From the NCBI GenBank assembly GCA_025267735.1, contig CM046297.1:25694011-25758010 (forward strand): a stretch of DNA of 64,000 nt, read 5' to 3'. The DNA comes from Mactra quadrangularis. Lineage: Eukaryota; Mollusca; Bivalvia; Venerida; Mactridae. The notes beneath the pieces were generated by a model, which had not been told where the DNA came from, made no database searches, and saw only the letters and a program-made list of their open reading frames with translations. A program made the translations under genes and the position numbers. Position 1 is the stretch's first letter. The number at the start of each line of letters is the position of its first letter. This document shows, one piece after another, positions 11,401 to 21,009 of the stretch.

Positions 11401-14400
11401 ATGGGTCATTATACTAATGAAATTTTCCATATGAAAATAACTACTGTATTTTCTCTTACTCAATCAATACATATATTCGGACATAGCAATGATTCGGATA
11501 ATTCCCTATTCCATATTTTGAAAGACAAAATGAAACACTTATACATTAGTTATATGAACTATGTGTAAGACTCGCTGTGTGTCTATGTAGCTAGCCTTTG
11601 ATTTTGTTTGATTTCATGTTTTACCTAAGGTAACAAACTGCTTAATGAAATCAAAGCACAGAAGGCGCTGAATTTGTTTGGGTCTCGGAATATCAGAAAG
11701 GTAAAGGTTGTGTGGAAACAATGAGATATAAATGAAATATGGATGCTATAAATTCAAGAAACGATCACACAGTGTTATAATTTTATATTTTAATGAACTG
11801 AAAATAATGTAACATTTCAATATATTAAAACTTATCTAAACATACAAAAAGTATCCTATATCTAAACATGCAAAAAAATAACATTATTATATCCAACATA
11901 TCCTACTAAAAGTACAACAGTTTATTTATATATGATCAACATGTTTTTTTAAGTTTAAATAAGTAATATTATCACTGTCACAAACTGGTTTGTTACGTGA
12001 AATCAACTTTACATATATTTCTTGTTTATAAATAATACCAACAAACGATAATGTATAATAAATATTGCTTGAAATTTTATTTACAAACCTTCTTTCTTTC
12101 TTCTCCGTGGGTTGTTCTGTTGACTCTTCAGCGTGGTTTGATCACGTGACAAATTGAATTTGTTATATAAACTAACCCATAGACGAACGCCTTTTAATTG
12201 AAGAGTTCAAAATTGACGTGCGTTTAATTAAAAAAAATTCAATATATTACCAGTAATTTGCGGAAATGTTACAGAATTGAACAATATTAGAAATCTTCGA
12301 CCAATCGGGAACTATATTTTCTTCCCGGAGCAGGTTTGAAAATTAATGCGCCTGCTATTTGACAATTAATCTGGTTCCCTGTCCTATTATGGTTCGCAGG
12401 GGGCCAGTCCATTTGACAATCTTCACGCAGTGATCTCCCCTGAATTTGTCTGCGTTAATGTCCATGTAAAGGGAAGTAACCGCTTCAAAAAAGCGGACTA
12501 CTTTCGGCATTTGCAATTAACAGCATTCGGGTCTAAATTTCGCTACCATTATTTGTTTGGTCTGACGACCCAAACAAATAAAAAGTGTGTTTATCTTTTA
12601 AATTATTAAATGTTACAGAACAGAACCTATTCTTTATTACTGGGCTTGAGCAAAACTCATCTGCCATTAAATTACAATGCTGCAATGTTTGTTGTTTTTT
12701 TACTAGATTTAACGCCGTGTCAACCCAATTTAAGGTCATTTTGCGGCGTCCAGCGCACCTAACCTAGCTTTCCTGGATCATTGTCTATAACCAGTACTCA
12801 CCTACCCTTTCACAAGGCCAGAAACTTCTTCATATTATCTAATCAATGGAGGAAAATCGACATTATTGTCAAATTTTCATGGAAAGGTATAACCTCCCCG
12901 GGTGGGATTCGAACCCGCACCCCTCGGGCACGAGATTCCAAATCCCGGCGCGCTACCAACTGCGCTATCGACCCGGGCTGCAATGTTTGCACTCTCAGTA
13001 AAATAAATTCAGATAAAAATATGACATGAATGTCAATTATTTATAACAGAAGTTAATAATCTAGAAGTTGCATTTACAAATCATTATAAACACTAAGACT
13101 TTAATTTTTAGTTGCTATCAAATGTTAATAATATTATCATAACTGACTAATTGATGACAAGAACTATATATAACGAGTCATTTGACAAGATATGTTGTGT
13201 AGAAAAAGAAAACAAACTCTATTACCTTAATACTGTAAAGCTCCACCACAAGGATCATAAAACTCGATGGTCTTAATAGCGGGGCTGTCTTCATATAGGA
13301 ACATTTTTCTTCTCAAATGAAGCATTTGTGACTTAATTTTTTTCGAAAATTGCATGATTTTGAAATAATTAAGTTGGTCCTAATTGCGAAAATTTACTGT
13401 ACCTATTTGAATAAAAATTGAGGAGTTACTTGACGATGTTAAAAATCCATGTTTCATGTACAGCTAATTTGTACCTGTACATTGGTAATATTAATTAACA
13501 TAGTGATCTTAGGCGGTACAAAACTCTAAGATAATACTTTTTATACTTTGCTGTACGATAGGATGTTGGCTGAGTAACAAAGACATAGTATTAACATAGC
13601 CTCGTACATTGGCTTCACCATTTCTATTTTATAGAAAGCTCGCCATATTTTGTGCATTTTTTTACAATTTCAATGTAACTGTCGCTGTATGTCGATTAAT
13701 TAAGAAACTATTTTCTTCACAAATATACAAATCTAGCAGAACATTACAAGAAAGAAATCTGCTAAATTCTTACTCAACAAACTTAAAGATTTGCAATAAA
13801 ATTGTATTAAGAAATAGAGCTTAATATAGCTATTCGAATAAAAATTAAGAAGTTACTTATGTAAATGATATAAACTTGCGTATGTAGAACTTTTATATAA
13901 TTAAAACTGCGTATAAAATTGTAACTTTATTACGTTACAAATGTAACATTTATTGTCATGCTTTTAGGTGAACGGAAGATATTTAATCTGCCTGGAGGGA
14001 GATGTTTCTTTCAAAAGAAGATTTATAATACTGGTAGAGTATTCAAGCCAGACAAATGTACTAAATGTGAATGCAAGGTACGTTACTATCACTTTCCTGT
14101 AAGGGTTGTGCTTGTGTTAAAAGGTCCCACGTCTTGCTCCTGTTATGGAATTGACAACACAAGTAACACAAGTGTAAAACTATCCATATCTGATTATAAT
14201 TAACATGAATTTGATAACGTCAGTAATACTTATTTCATACGCGTAATAAATGAAAAAGAGCAGTTCAACATGACACACGAACTTAACTGGATTAAAGTTT
14301 ATTTGCTTAATACTTAGAATCTATCATGCATTTTATACAGTATATCTAACAGCTTTCCTGGCTGTTCACTCACCATGCCTATTTGCAATATTAGAAACCA

Positions 14401-17400
14401 GGGTCGGTAGCGCAGTTGGTAGCGCGCAGGGATTTCGAATCTAGTGTCCCGAGGGGGTACGGGTTCGAATCCCACCATGGGAGGTTATACCCTTCCATGA
14501 AAATTTGACAATAATGTCAATTTTCCTCCATTAGTAAGGTATAGGGAGACGTTTCCGGCCTTGTGGAAGAGTAGGCGAGTACTGGTTATAGACAAGGGCC
14601 CAGGAAAGCTAGGTTAGGTGCACTAGAAACCGTTATATGACCTATACAATGTGTTGCTACGGCGTTAAACCAAACAAACAAAATAAACAAATATTGCAAT
14701 ATTGATGTACATATTTTCAATGCTTATATAACAAGTTGTTACAATGTATATCAGTCACTCTTGAGATAGCTTCTATGTCTAATATTGAATGAAATTTGGA
14801 AGATGTCCTTGTACAAAGACTAAGCAAGACCAGTTATAGGTAAAATAACAACAAAACGCAAGTGGAGAGTCCATTATTTACTATCTAAGATGGCAACCAT
14901 TTGGTGATCGCCATTTTCTTTTTACATTTAAGTAAATAAATGTATGACATTTATGCGTAAGCATATAATATAATGACTATATTTTTGTTGTAGGCTGGTA
15001 CCTCTATATGTGAGCGGGAATCTTGTCCACATTTGTCTTGTGATGAGGACCAGCAACTCCCAGTTCCTGGATCCTGTTGTAAAAAGTGTCCAGAGAAGAA
15101 ACAATGTATTCATAATGGATTATTTTATATGGTATTTATTTTCAGAATTGTTAAAAGTACATTATTGTCATTAAACCTATTGCAGTAAAGTCAATTTCAA
15201 TATTCAATTTAAATGTTCTGCTCCGTGTTGTTTTTTTTCGGTTTCAAGTTCGTTTATAATCGATCATGACACGATTGCATGGTAAATCGTTTTCCCAATC
15301 TGATTAAACTATCTGGGACGATTTAAATCTTCTTTTAACCTTCATTTATGTAAACATGTCGTTTTGTATTGCATGTACAAATTCTGGAAATATTTAGTAC
15401 ATGCATTATCTTCAGAAATGAAAAACACAATAACTTCCAAGTTGTTACAAATGTACTGGTTAGACTTCCAAGTTGTTACTGGTTAGACTTCCAAGTTGTT
15501 ACTGGTTAGACTTCTAAGTTGTTACTGGTTAGACTTCCAAGTTGTTACTGGTTAGACTTCCAAGTTGTTACAAATGTACTGGTTAGACTTCTAAGTTGGT
15601 ACTGGTTAGACCTCTCATATTTATCGCTGGTTTTTCTACATTCACATTAATATTAAACTAACACAAGTTGACCATTTACACTACTGTATTTAAGTCCGTT
15701 TTTGTATAAACATAAATATAACTTCAACTAATTATATAACAATATATCTACGAAATGTCTTAAGCCAACATTGGTCTAACCCGTCTAACCTCCTGGTCTA
15801 ACCCCGTTCACACGGGTTATCGAGTTTATATACTCAGTGAGATCCGGCGGATCCTATACCACCGGATTCTAATTTACCGGATCGGGATCCGGTGAACTCT
15901 TTGACCTTAAATCCGGTATACCGGACTTAACCAATATTCGCTATTTGCGACATCCACCATTGTGCTCTTCTTTCTCATGATGGAACACAGTAGAGTCTTA
16001 GTCTATGTCGTCTTGCATTTTAGTAGTTTTAACTAATAAAACGAAACAAACTTAAAACGACCATAACCAATAACGGAATGTGTTTGTCGACTTTAATAAT
16101 AAAAGAATAATAAATATATGATAATAAATCATACGTTTGTAAGATTGCCTTAAACAAGTTAATGAAGACTTTGATATTAGATCAATGGAAAATGATGCTC
16201 TAGACTTTCCCGATTTTATTTATTAAAATAGTTTTGCTTTGAGATACTGAGTCTACCTTCAAATCGTCTTGTAAACATGATGTAATTTCATTCTCCCGAC
16301 AGCCTGATCTGTCCTTAAAGCCAACACTCAAAATCAATTTTATTAAAGTGATTTCATTACATTGTACATTTAATTTTGCAATTTACATTTTTTTGTATAA
16401 TGGGGGTATGGAAGCATTTTATCAGTGATTTGGTAATTTGGATAGTGATAATTTAACTTGTGCTAATAAGTTAATATTTTCATTATGAAAAATGCTATAT
16501 TTGTGGAGTTTGTTCATCAAAAAGAGATGTTGCCAGTCACTAGATAATGTGCTCTGTAATAGGTTAGATGCTTTGAGTTAAAAGCTCTTCATGATTGACT
16601 ATTTGATGAGATATGTTAAATAAACTATATATACTTTTGGAAATGGTGATGTTCTTTGATTAAATTATTCTCTGGTAGTCTAAAACATCATCTACGTGTG
16701 TAACCAATTTATGAGCTATTATAATTGACATTTGTGTACTGGTAAACTGGTCTTATAGTATGCTATAGTTCGTACAAAAACACAATCCTGTGTAGTGGTG
16801 GTTTATCTGCCACATATATTTTTTGAAATGAACTACAACTTTTTTCAATATTGAGATGAGCGTTGGCTACAGAGCCCCAAAGTGGCCCCTCATCCTGGTG
16901 TCCGGAGATTTGCACGGGGTTTCTCGGTACCTGACCGTGGTGGATTTCGTGTTTAAACACGATTTTCAGGTGCCCTAGATAGTTAGCAACCTAATTACAC
17001 AAAAATCACAGGTGTGCACCGAGGTGCGCCATGGCTACAGAGCCGCAAAGTATACCGTACAATATGGCTATATATGGCTTTAGAACAGCAAAAATAGGCC
17101 CCTCATCCTGGTACCTTTGAAATGGATTGGTTTATTTTGATATTTACACAAACACATAATGTTTTGTATGAATTTTATAATTATGTATATTTTAATCTAT
17201 TTATAGCATGAACAACAATGGAAGCCAGACGCTTGTACAACATGTGATTGTGATAATGGTTTAACACATTGTCAAACTCAACATTGTGATAATACTCTAT
17301 GGTGTCCACAAGGTTTTACGTTACAGTTTGATGACTCAGAATGTTGTCCTACTTGCGTTGAGAGTAAGTGTTACCATGATATACTCGTACGTAAAAGAGA

Positions 17401-20400
17401 AGTGACGTCTCCTTAAAATTTGGTCTTACTATAACCCCTTATATACACTTTACAATCATAATTGTGTTGGACAAAATGGAACGCACGTTTTTTGACATTA
17501 AAACAAAAGTTTAGTTAATTAGATTAAATGAAAGAGGTACAAGTGGAAGAGATATTGTACCGCTGATTGATAACTAAGACCAGTTATTCAGTACTGGCTC
17601 ATGCCCAGGCAGCAATATCTACATTTTGACACATGTTCACCAGAACCTGTCTACAGAGGACACCTGTCCACGAAGGACACTTTTGGCTTTTGCCACATTT
17701 TTCAGGGTTTCAAGATTATTTATTAATATAGGCATACATTGTACGCCTCACCCCCTCCCACTAAATACAAAAACTAGTACACACTGGGGTCAAAAGTTTC
17801 TTTATACATATTAAATTTTGATGTTCTGAAGTATACTTAGTTACACTTTACATATAGTTATTAGTTTCACACCTAATGTAAGTATAACATGAACTATTAA
17901 TAAGTAAGGTACGGTGGTGGTGCAACAGATTTTAATGAAGAGTTAGCCGCCCACTTACGAGTACAAAATGATAATTAAGCTGCTCTTAATACAATTGTTG
18001 ACTTTGGTTATTTATTTCAGCACGAGCCATGTGCACAGTGTATGGAGATCCTCATTACCGTACATTTGATGGAAGAATGTATAACTTTCAGGGACCATGT
18101 AAATATATTCTTGCTGAAGACAATTTTGAAAAATCCTTTTCCGTCCGGGTACGAAACGATGCGAGGACGAGTAGTAGTTACACGTGGACGAAAATGATTG
18201 TGATATTTTTAGAAAATGTTAGAATTAATTTACACCAAAAATTACGGGTAAAAGTTAACAGGGAAGGTGTTAAACTACCTTACAAACATAATGAAATTCC
18301 TAGTTTTACTATAGAACATTCAGGTCACATGGTCGTTTTGAATTGGTCACGTGGTTTGACAGTCACGTGGGATGGAGATAGTTTCGTAGAAGTTTCTGTT
18401 TCTAGTAAATATAAACGAAAGTTAAGTGGTTTGTGTGGAAATTTTAACGGACTTGTGTTTGACGATCTGACAGGCAAAGATGGCCGCTTATATTTCACTG
18501 GGGAGGAGTTTGGTGAAACATGGCGGTACGGAAGTCGTAGCGCATGTGTGATAAAACAGAATGTTCCAACCGAATCTCAATGTAAAAATAATACTATAGC
18601 AAATTTACGTGCCAAGAAAGAATGTAGTTTCTTATTAGGATCTGTCTTTCATAGATGTAAAAGAACTGTTGATGTTCGACCATATTATAGGTAAGCTTCA
18701 AGTGCTCTTTCATTATTCAATGTCAGCAGATAAACAAACTTTTGATTCTAGCTTAAAGTGAAATCTGAAACCGGTGTGCTAATTTATCATAAAGCAATCA
18801 TAAAACAATGTCGTACGGCTTTTGTTAGTATTTGTCAATCTTAATAGCGACTCATGACACATTTTCGATAATTTATAGGAGCAAGTTAGCTATGCTCTTC
18901 TTTCCAACGAGTGAGAGTAATAACTCGAGTCAGATAGTCATTATTGTCGTACACCAACGATGAAATTTGAAGCCTTCATACACAAGAATGTTCACATGTA
19001 CTTAAATGTTAAAGAAGTTTCCACCAATTGAGTCTTTATCTCAATTGAAATACTAGGGACTTATTACATGAATGAAACATTTCTACATTTAGATCGTGCA
19101 TCATTTATCAGCTAGTATTTGGTGATGTACATCGATGGTAGACTTGACAGTTTCCTTGGATACATATTATTTACTAGTGCTTACTTGTCCTTCAACAAGG
19201 AGCCTACATTTTGTTTCGGAGCAGTTGTCTCAGCCCAGTTTTGACCTATATTTTTAACCTATGCAATTTGCTCTACCATACCTGTCTGTCCAATGAAATT
19301 GTCTTCCAGCATTATAAAAGATATAACCGAATTTGTACCAATTGTTACTCATTTGTGACACAAATGTGCGTAGGAAGGACAGTAGTTGCTGACTATTTAC
19401 TTGGGGTATATAGGGTGACTCACTATGCTAACTTATTATACATTTGTCGTGGTACGCTCCTGACGGTATGACTGAACAGCAAATATGACTATTTATACTT
19501 CAAACAAATTAAACCCTGCATAGCGCCGAATATCTTTTCAAAAACATTCCTTGTTTCATTCGTAGTAAAATGGATAATACTGCAAAGTTATCATAGAAGT
19601 CATGCTAAAAGATAAGTTTAATTCTTTCAGTTCATGTATCACAGACACTTGTGAATGTCCAACCAATAAGAGATGTGAATGTGAGTCATTCCGAGCATAT
19701 GCACGTGCTTGTGCTCAAGAGGGAATACATATAAACTGGGAACCAGTTGCTCCCTGCGCAGGTATGTGATTTTGTTTCACAATAATCTGACATAAATAAT
19801 CAAAATGTGTCATCTACTTCTACAATTCTTTATTTCATTACCTTTCATTTCAATTCCATTTGAATTCGATCATAATAACGTTAAACTATAATATTATATT
19901 TACGTTATTTATATCTTTATCTATTTTAGGACCTCAACATCTTGTTTGAATTAAAATGTACAACCTTTATGGCATTTCTTTTGTTGAAACACATTAAACA
20001 TTTGCTCATTTTGTTCTTTTCAAAATAGCATAATGATGTCTTTGTAGGAAGACATCATACCCAAGGCGTTTTGAATTTACTTTTAACATATTCTTACAAC
20101 ACATAAGCAAAATCCCTTGATAATTTCATTTAGAATGTTAATTTCATGACACCTCGATTGCAAAGTCAGTAATTGCCTTAGGTGAATACCTTATAGAGTT
20201 TTTTTCAAGAAGTTTTTCTTTTTGAAAATGTAGTATATCAAATTCAATTCATTGGAGGTTAATATAACTTTCATTTCGGGTTTTGTTTCTTCGAAATTAT
20301 TAAAATTCCACCAAAAACCTATCTGGAAATTACGTTTAAAGAAATGTTTAGTTTATGAATATAGACATTAAAATGAAAAAATCTGATATGTGAAATTGAC

Positions 20401-21009
20401 TCCATTTTAAGGAATAAAGCGTCCCCACGCCTTTTAATATGAACTCGAGCTTATGTATGCAAATGTAAAAAAATGAATATTATACAAATATTTCCAATTC
20501 TATTAAGGTAATCAAGGGATCAAGATTGATTAATCAAATGAAAACAAACTCATTAAACACACAGAAGACCATTAAGCGAAAGCACTTTTGCATGAGATAT
20601 TTAGTGAAGCAAATGGCTCGATCAACCTTATTTGTAAAACTCATGTTTAGTTATATCGTTTAATAGATGCAAATACTTTAAATTAATGATATACGTATTT
20701 ATTATGGTGAACTTCATATAACTACTTTGTAACATATGTATGTAATAGGCCGGATGCCTGAACTGCTTAATGAAAGTTATTGTTGTTTTTGAATGTTAAT
20801 TATATGTAACATATTTTTTTTCAGCTGAGAGCAAATGTCCAATTGGTGCCAAGTTTAAGAAGTGTGCAACGCCGTGTCCTAAAACTTGTGATAACTACAA
20901 CAAGCTTGAACCCTGTCTCAAACCATGTGTACAAGCCTGCCAATGTAAATCAGGTCTCGTACTACACGAGCATACGTGCATACCTCCAAACAACTGCCCA
21001 CGAAGATGA
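740..21009 (+). CDS. BMPER: BMPER / crossveinless-2 orthologue, 5'-incomplete, 9 exons
   Basis: Secreted extracellular BMP-binding protein of the crossveinless-2 family, which promotes or restrains BMP signalling by binding BMP ligands through VWC domains. Exons 740-830, 6783-6865, 9624-9723, 13968-14077, 14994-15131, 17207-17363, 18021-18690, 19631-19761 and 20825-21009 join in one frame with matching phases. Domain order is half of VWC2, VWC3, VWC4, VWC5, VWD ([10 protein letters not shown] near its start), C8 and TIL, then a stop, which is the C-terminal order of vertebrate BMPER. VWC domains end in CCPSC, CCPKC, CCKKC and CCPTC. Introns fall after the CxC of several VWC domains (phase 0) and between domains (phase 1), so the modular exon plan is kept. 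The signal peptide, VWC1 and start of VWC2 must be upstream of the window. Odd: the VWD motif usually CGLC reads SGLC. Kielin/chordin-like proteins have more VWC repeats and fit less well. Family assignment is from remembered homology. Confidence 0.93.
1435..1675 (-). mobile_element. SINE family C copy (decayed)
   Basis: Read on the minus strand it has a tRNA-like head (ggctagctcagtcggtagca, with differences) followed by the body shared with 30421-30726 and 37752-38049 (acagctaaatc..agcc, gagtgaatagg) and a tail close to tgttgctacggcgttaaacc. Confidence 0.7.
2030..2245 (+). mobile_element. SINE family B copy (tRNA-derived)
   Basis: The head matches a class II tRNA A box (gccgagcgtttacggcg). 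The body shares gtttcctcg..cctactagct, gaccaggaagctgactcg and cttgtttcacaatcgagct with 47105-47312, and more weakly with 52190-52385. Confidence 0.75.
3849..3990 (+). mobile_element. tRNA-like SINE (family D)
   Basis: An A-box-like stretch (gcagtagtagagcgaatg) and a good B box (gggttcgattccc) lie about 35 bp apart, the spacing of a tRNA, followed by unrelated sequence. No well-paired acceptor stem was found, so this is a tRNA-derived SINE head rather than a tRNA gene. Confidence 0.5.
4045..4115 (+). mobile_element. SINE family A fragment
   Basis: cggattcgaatcccctcc, then atatccttccatgaaaa and taacaataa, match the B box and adjacent body of the intact copies at 14401-14692 and 48599-48895. 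Head and tail are missing. Confidence 0.55.
4120..4212. repeat. Long hairpin inverted repeat with gagcgaagcgag loop
   Basis: Two arms of about 40 bp (4120-4160 and 4173-4212) are reverse complements, perfect over the inner ~25 bp (gcagtttgatatgggatt..) and mismatched at about six outer bases. The loop is gagcgaagcgag. The near-perfect inner stem suggests recent origin or concerted maintenance. It is probably a foldback/MITE-type element. Confidence 0.85.
6061..6235. mobile_element. MITE-like element with 20 bp terminal inverted repeats
   Basis: Starts with tggggtggatctagactttt and ends with aaaagtctggatccacccca, which pair with one mismatch. TA dinucleotides flank the element (6059-6060 and 6236-6237), consistent with a TA target duplication of the Tc1/mariner type. 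It has no coding capacity. Confidence 0.7.
6783..6865 (+). CDS. BMPER: BMPER exon: first half of VWC3
   Basis: Acceptor gactacag ends at 6782 and donor gtaagt starts at 6866. It encodes [15 protein letters not shown], then PCVQCSCK, the start of a VWC domain through its CxC. The incoming phase (ga) completes the g of exon 740-830, and it ends in phase 0. An in-frame extension upstream to an ATG at 6731 would add a hydrophobic leader, but the acceptor and phase fit make it more likely intronic. Confidence 0.88.
8395..8430. repeat. Hexanucleotide microsatellite (gtcggc/gtccgc)n
   Basis: About six units of a GC-rich 6-mer, conspicuous in an AT-rich intron, lying directly before the 160 bp tandem array. 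Confidence 0.85.
8431..9385. repeat. Tandem array, six copies of a 155-184 bp unit
   Basis: Anchored on tatatgttccttattatcaa followed by ccacatctcatgtgacaag and ataactcc, with copies near 8515, 8699, 8861, 9017, 9179 and 9333. Units also share gaattatctccccttgaac. Copy-to-copy divergence is visible and the last unit is truncated. Confidence 0.88.
9420..9590 (-). mobile_element. Decayed SINE family A remnant
   Basis: Read on the minus strand it keeps a B-box-like ggttcgattcatggcgg and the downstream ccttgtcgaagggtaagcg, equivalent to ccttgtggaagggtaggtg of the intact copies. The tail is lost. Confidence 0.45.
9624..9723 (+). CDS. BMPER: BMPER exon: second half of VWC3
   Basis: The acceptor ends a strong pyrimidine tract (attttcag, 9623) and the donor is gtaagt at 9724. 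It encodes [17 protein letters not shown] and ends GECCPKCK-G. Phase 0 in, phase 1 out. Exon 6783-6865 plus this exon form one complete VWC domain. Confidence 0.93.
9745..9892. mobile_element. Hairpin MITE with 53 bp inverted repeats
   Basis: Arms 9745-9797 and 9840-9892 are reverse complements with about seven differences (outer end gagtttc.., inner end ..cctggtacc, shared core aagcatatcgctagctagc). A 42 bp unpaired middle separates them. It is non-coding and starts 21 bp after the exon 9624-9723 donor, so it lies at the very start of the intron. Confidence 0.85.
10567..11028. mobile_element. Non-autonomous hAT element, 462 bp, with 8 bp TSD
   Basis: Ends are tagggctgtgg (10567) and ccgcagcccta (to 11028), an 11 bp terminal inverted repeat with one mismatch. 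The 8 bp target duplication gtacctct is present at 10559-10566 and 11029-11036. TIR sequence and 8 bp duplication are hallmarks of the hAT superfamily. The interior has repeats of the cgatccgat/cgaatcg type but no transposase frame. Confidence 0.88.
11040..11500. repeat. Intron block duplicated at 26090-26552
   Basis: Colinear similarity to the region downstream of the gene. It is patchy over most of its length, then about 87% identical by eye over 103 bp (11398-11500 against 26450-26552), including gggtcattatactaatgaaa. Confidence 0.8.
12697..12977 (-). mobile_element. SINE family A, near full length
   Basis: On the minus strand it begins cccgggtcgatagcgcagtt (A box) with B box gggttcgaatccc, followed by gaggttatacctttccatga, a body with gggtaggtgagtactggtta, and the tail gttgacacggcgttaaa. 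It matches the copies at 14401-14692 and 48599-48895. Confidence 0.88.
13968..14077 (+). CDS. BMPER: BMPER exon: first half of VWC4
   Basis: Acceptor ttttag ends at 13967 and donor gtacgt starts at 14078. It encodes [13 protein letters not shown] and ends [10 protein letters not shown]. The stretch matches the R-K-hydrophobic-F-x-L-P segment of vertebrate BMPER at the same place. Phase 1 in, phase 0 out. Confidence 0.93.
14401..14692 (+). mobile_element. SINE family A, full length
   Basis: tRNA-like head (gggtcggtagcgcagttggt, B box gggttcgaatccc), body with ccttccatgaaaatttgaca, and tail tgttgctacggcgttaaacc followed by an aaac/aaat-rich end. It lies in the 916 bp intron between the VWC4 exons. 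Confidence 0.9.
14994..15131 (+). CDS. BMPER: BMPER exon: end of VWC4 and start of VWC5
   Basis: Acceptor ttgtag ends at 14993 and donor gtattt starts at 15132. It encodes [11 protein letters not shown], then [16 protein letters not shown] and HNGLFYM. This exon spans a VWC-VWC boundary without an intron, unlike the other VWC boundaries here. Phase 0 on both sides. Confidence 0.9.
15132..17206 (+). other. BMPER intron (2.07 kb)
   Basis: Contains a 23/31 bp tandem array (15433-15609) and a stretch at about 16845-17115 in which ggctacagagcc and cccctcatcctggt each occur twice. The rest is AT-rich and unrecognised. Confidence 0.7.
15433..15609. repeat. Tandem array of 23 bp and 31 bp units
   Basis: Seven copies in order 31-23-23-23-23-31-23 bp of acttccaagttgttactggt-tag. 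The 31 bp form carries an 8 bp insertion (acaaatgt). The total of 177 bp equals exactly five 23-mers plus two 31-mers. Confidence 0.92.
17207..17363 (+). CDS. BMPER: BMPER exon: main part of VWC5
   Basis: Acceptor tttatag ends at 17206 and donor gtaagt starts at 17364. It encodes [18 protein letters not shown] and ends ECCPTCVE. Phase 0 in, phase 1 out. A decayed copy with an in-frame stop lies at 27409-27565. Confidence 0.94.
17364..18020 (+). other. BMPER intron (657 bp)
   Basis: Between VWC5 and the VWD exon. Nothing other than splice sites is recognised. Confidence 0.8.
18021..18690 (+). CDS. BMPER: BMPER exon: VWD domain and start of C8
   Basis: A large 670 bp exon. Acceptor tatttcag ends at 18020 and donor gtaagc starts at 18691. 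It encodes [18 protein letters not shown] (the GDPH site, where family members are cleaved between Asp and Pro), [37 protein letters not shown] and DDLTGKDG, then the start of a C8 domain ending VDVRPYYR. The first Cys of the usual CGLC motif is Ser here. Phase 1 in, phase 2 out. Confidence 0.96.
18691..19630 (+). other. BMPER intron (940 bp)
   Basis: Carries copy 1 of a dispersed repeat (about 19211-19555) and a short SINE-A-like scrap near 19170-19203 (tactagtgcttacttgtcct). Otherwise unrecognised. Confidence 0.7.
19211..19555 (+). repeat. Dispersed repeat R1, copy 1
   Basis: Shares cagtagttgctgactattta, gggtgactcacta, ggtatgactgaacagc and atgactatttatacttcaaa with 23888-24075 (plus) and 45833-46097 (minus). 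The upstream part (tttgacctata.., ctaccatacctgt) is shared with the third copy only. No protein was recognised. Confidence 0.85.
19631..19761 (+). CDS. BMPER: BMPER exon: end of C8
   Basis: Acceptor tctttcag ends at 19630 and donor gtatgt starts at 19762. It encodes [17 protein letters not shown], then [18 protein letters not shown]. The C8 Cys spacing and the REGI-like AQEGI segment match BMPER. Phase 2 in, phase 1 out. Confidence 0.94.
19762..20824 (+). other. BMPER intron (1.06 kb)
   Basis: AT-rich, no repeat or RNA recognised. Confidence 0.75.
20825..21009 (+). CDS. BMPER: BMPER terminal coding exon: TIL domain and stop
   Basis: Acceptor ttttttcag ends at 20824. It encodes [28 protein letters not shown] and [15 protein letters not shown], ending PPNNCPRR and a tga at 21007-21009. 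This is a trypsin-inhibitor-like Cys-rich module, the usual C-terminus of the family, so the 3' end of the protein is complete. Confidence 0.95.

Larger units (their letters stand above)
9724..13967 (+). other. BMPER intron (4.24 kb)
   Basis: Holds the hairpin MITE, a hAT-type element (10567-11028), a block duplicated near 26.1-26.55 kb (about 11040-11500) and a SINE (12697-12977). From 11500 to 12690 and from 12980 to 13960 nothing else is identified. Confidence 0.75.

Noticed and set aside
12900..12977. tRNA gene on the minus strand
   Set aside because: A and B boxes are good, but the same head is attached to a shared SINE body and tail here and at 14401 and 48599.
16763..16960. Minus-strand 65-codon frame with varied composition
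   Set aside because: Looks less low-complexity than its neighbours, but lies in an intron near internally repeated sequence and matches nothing I can name.
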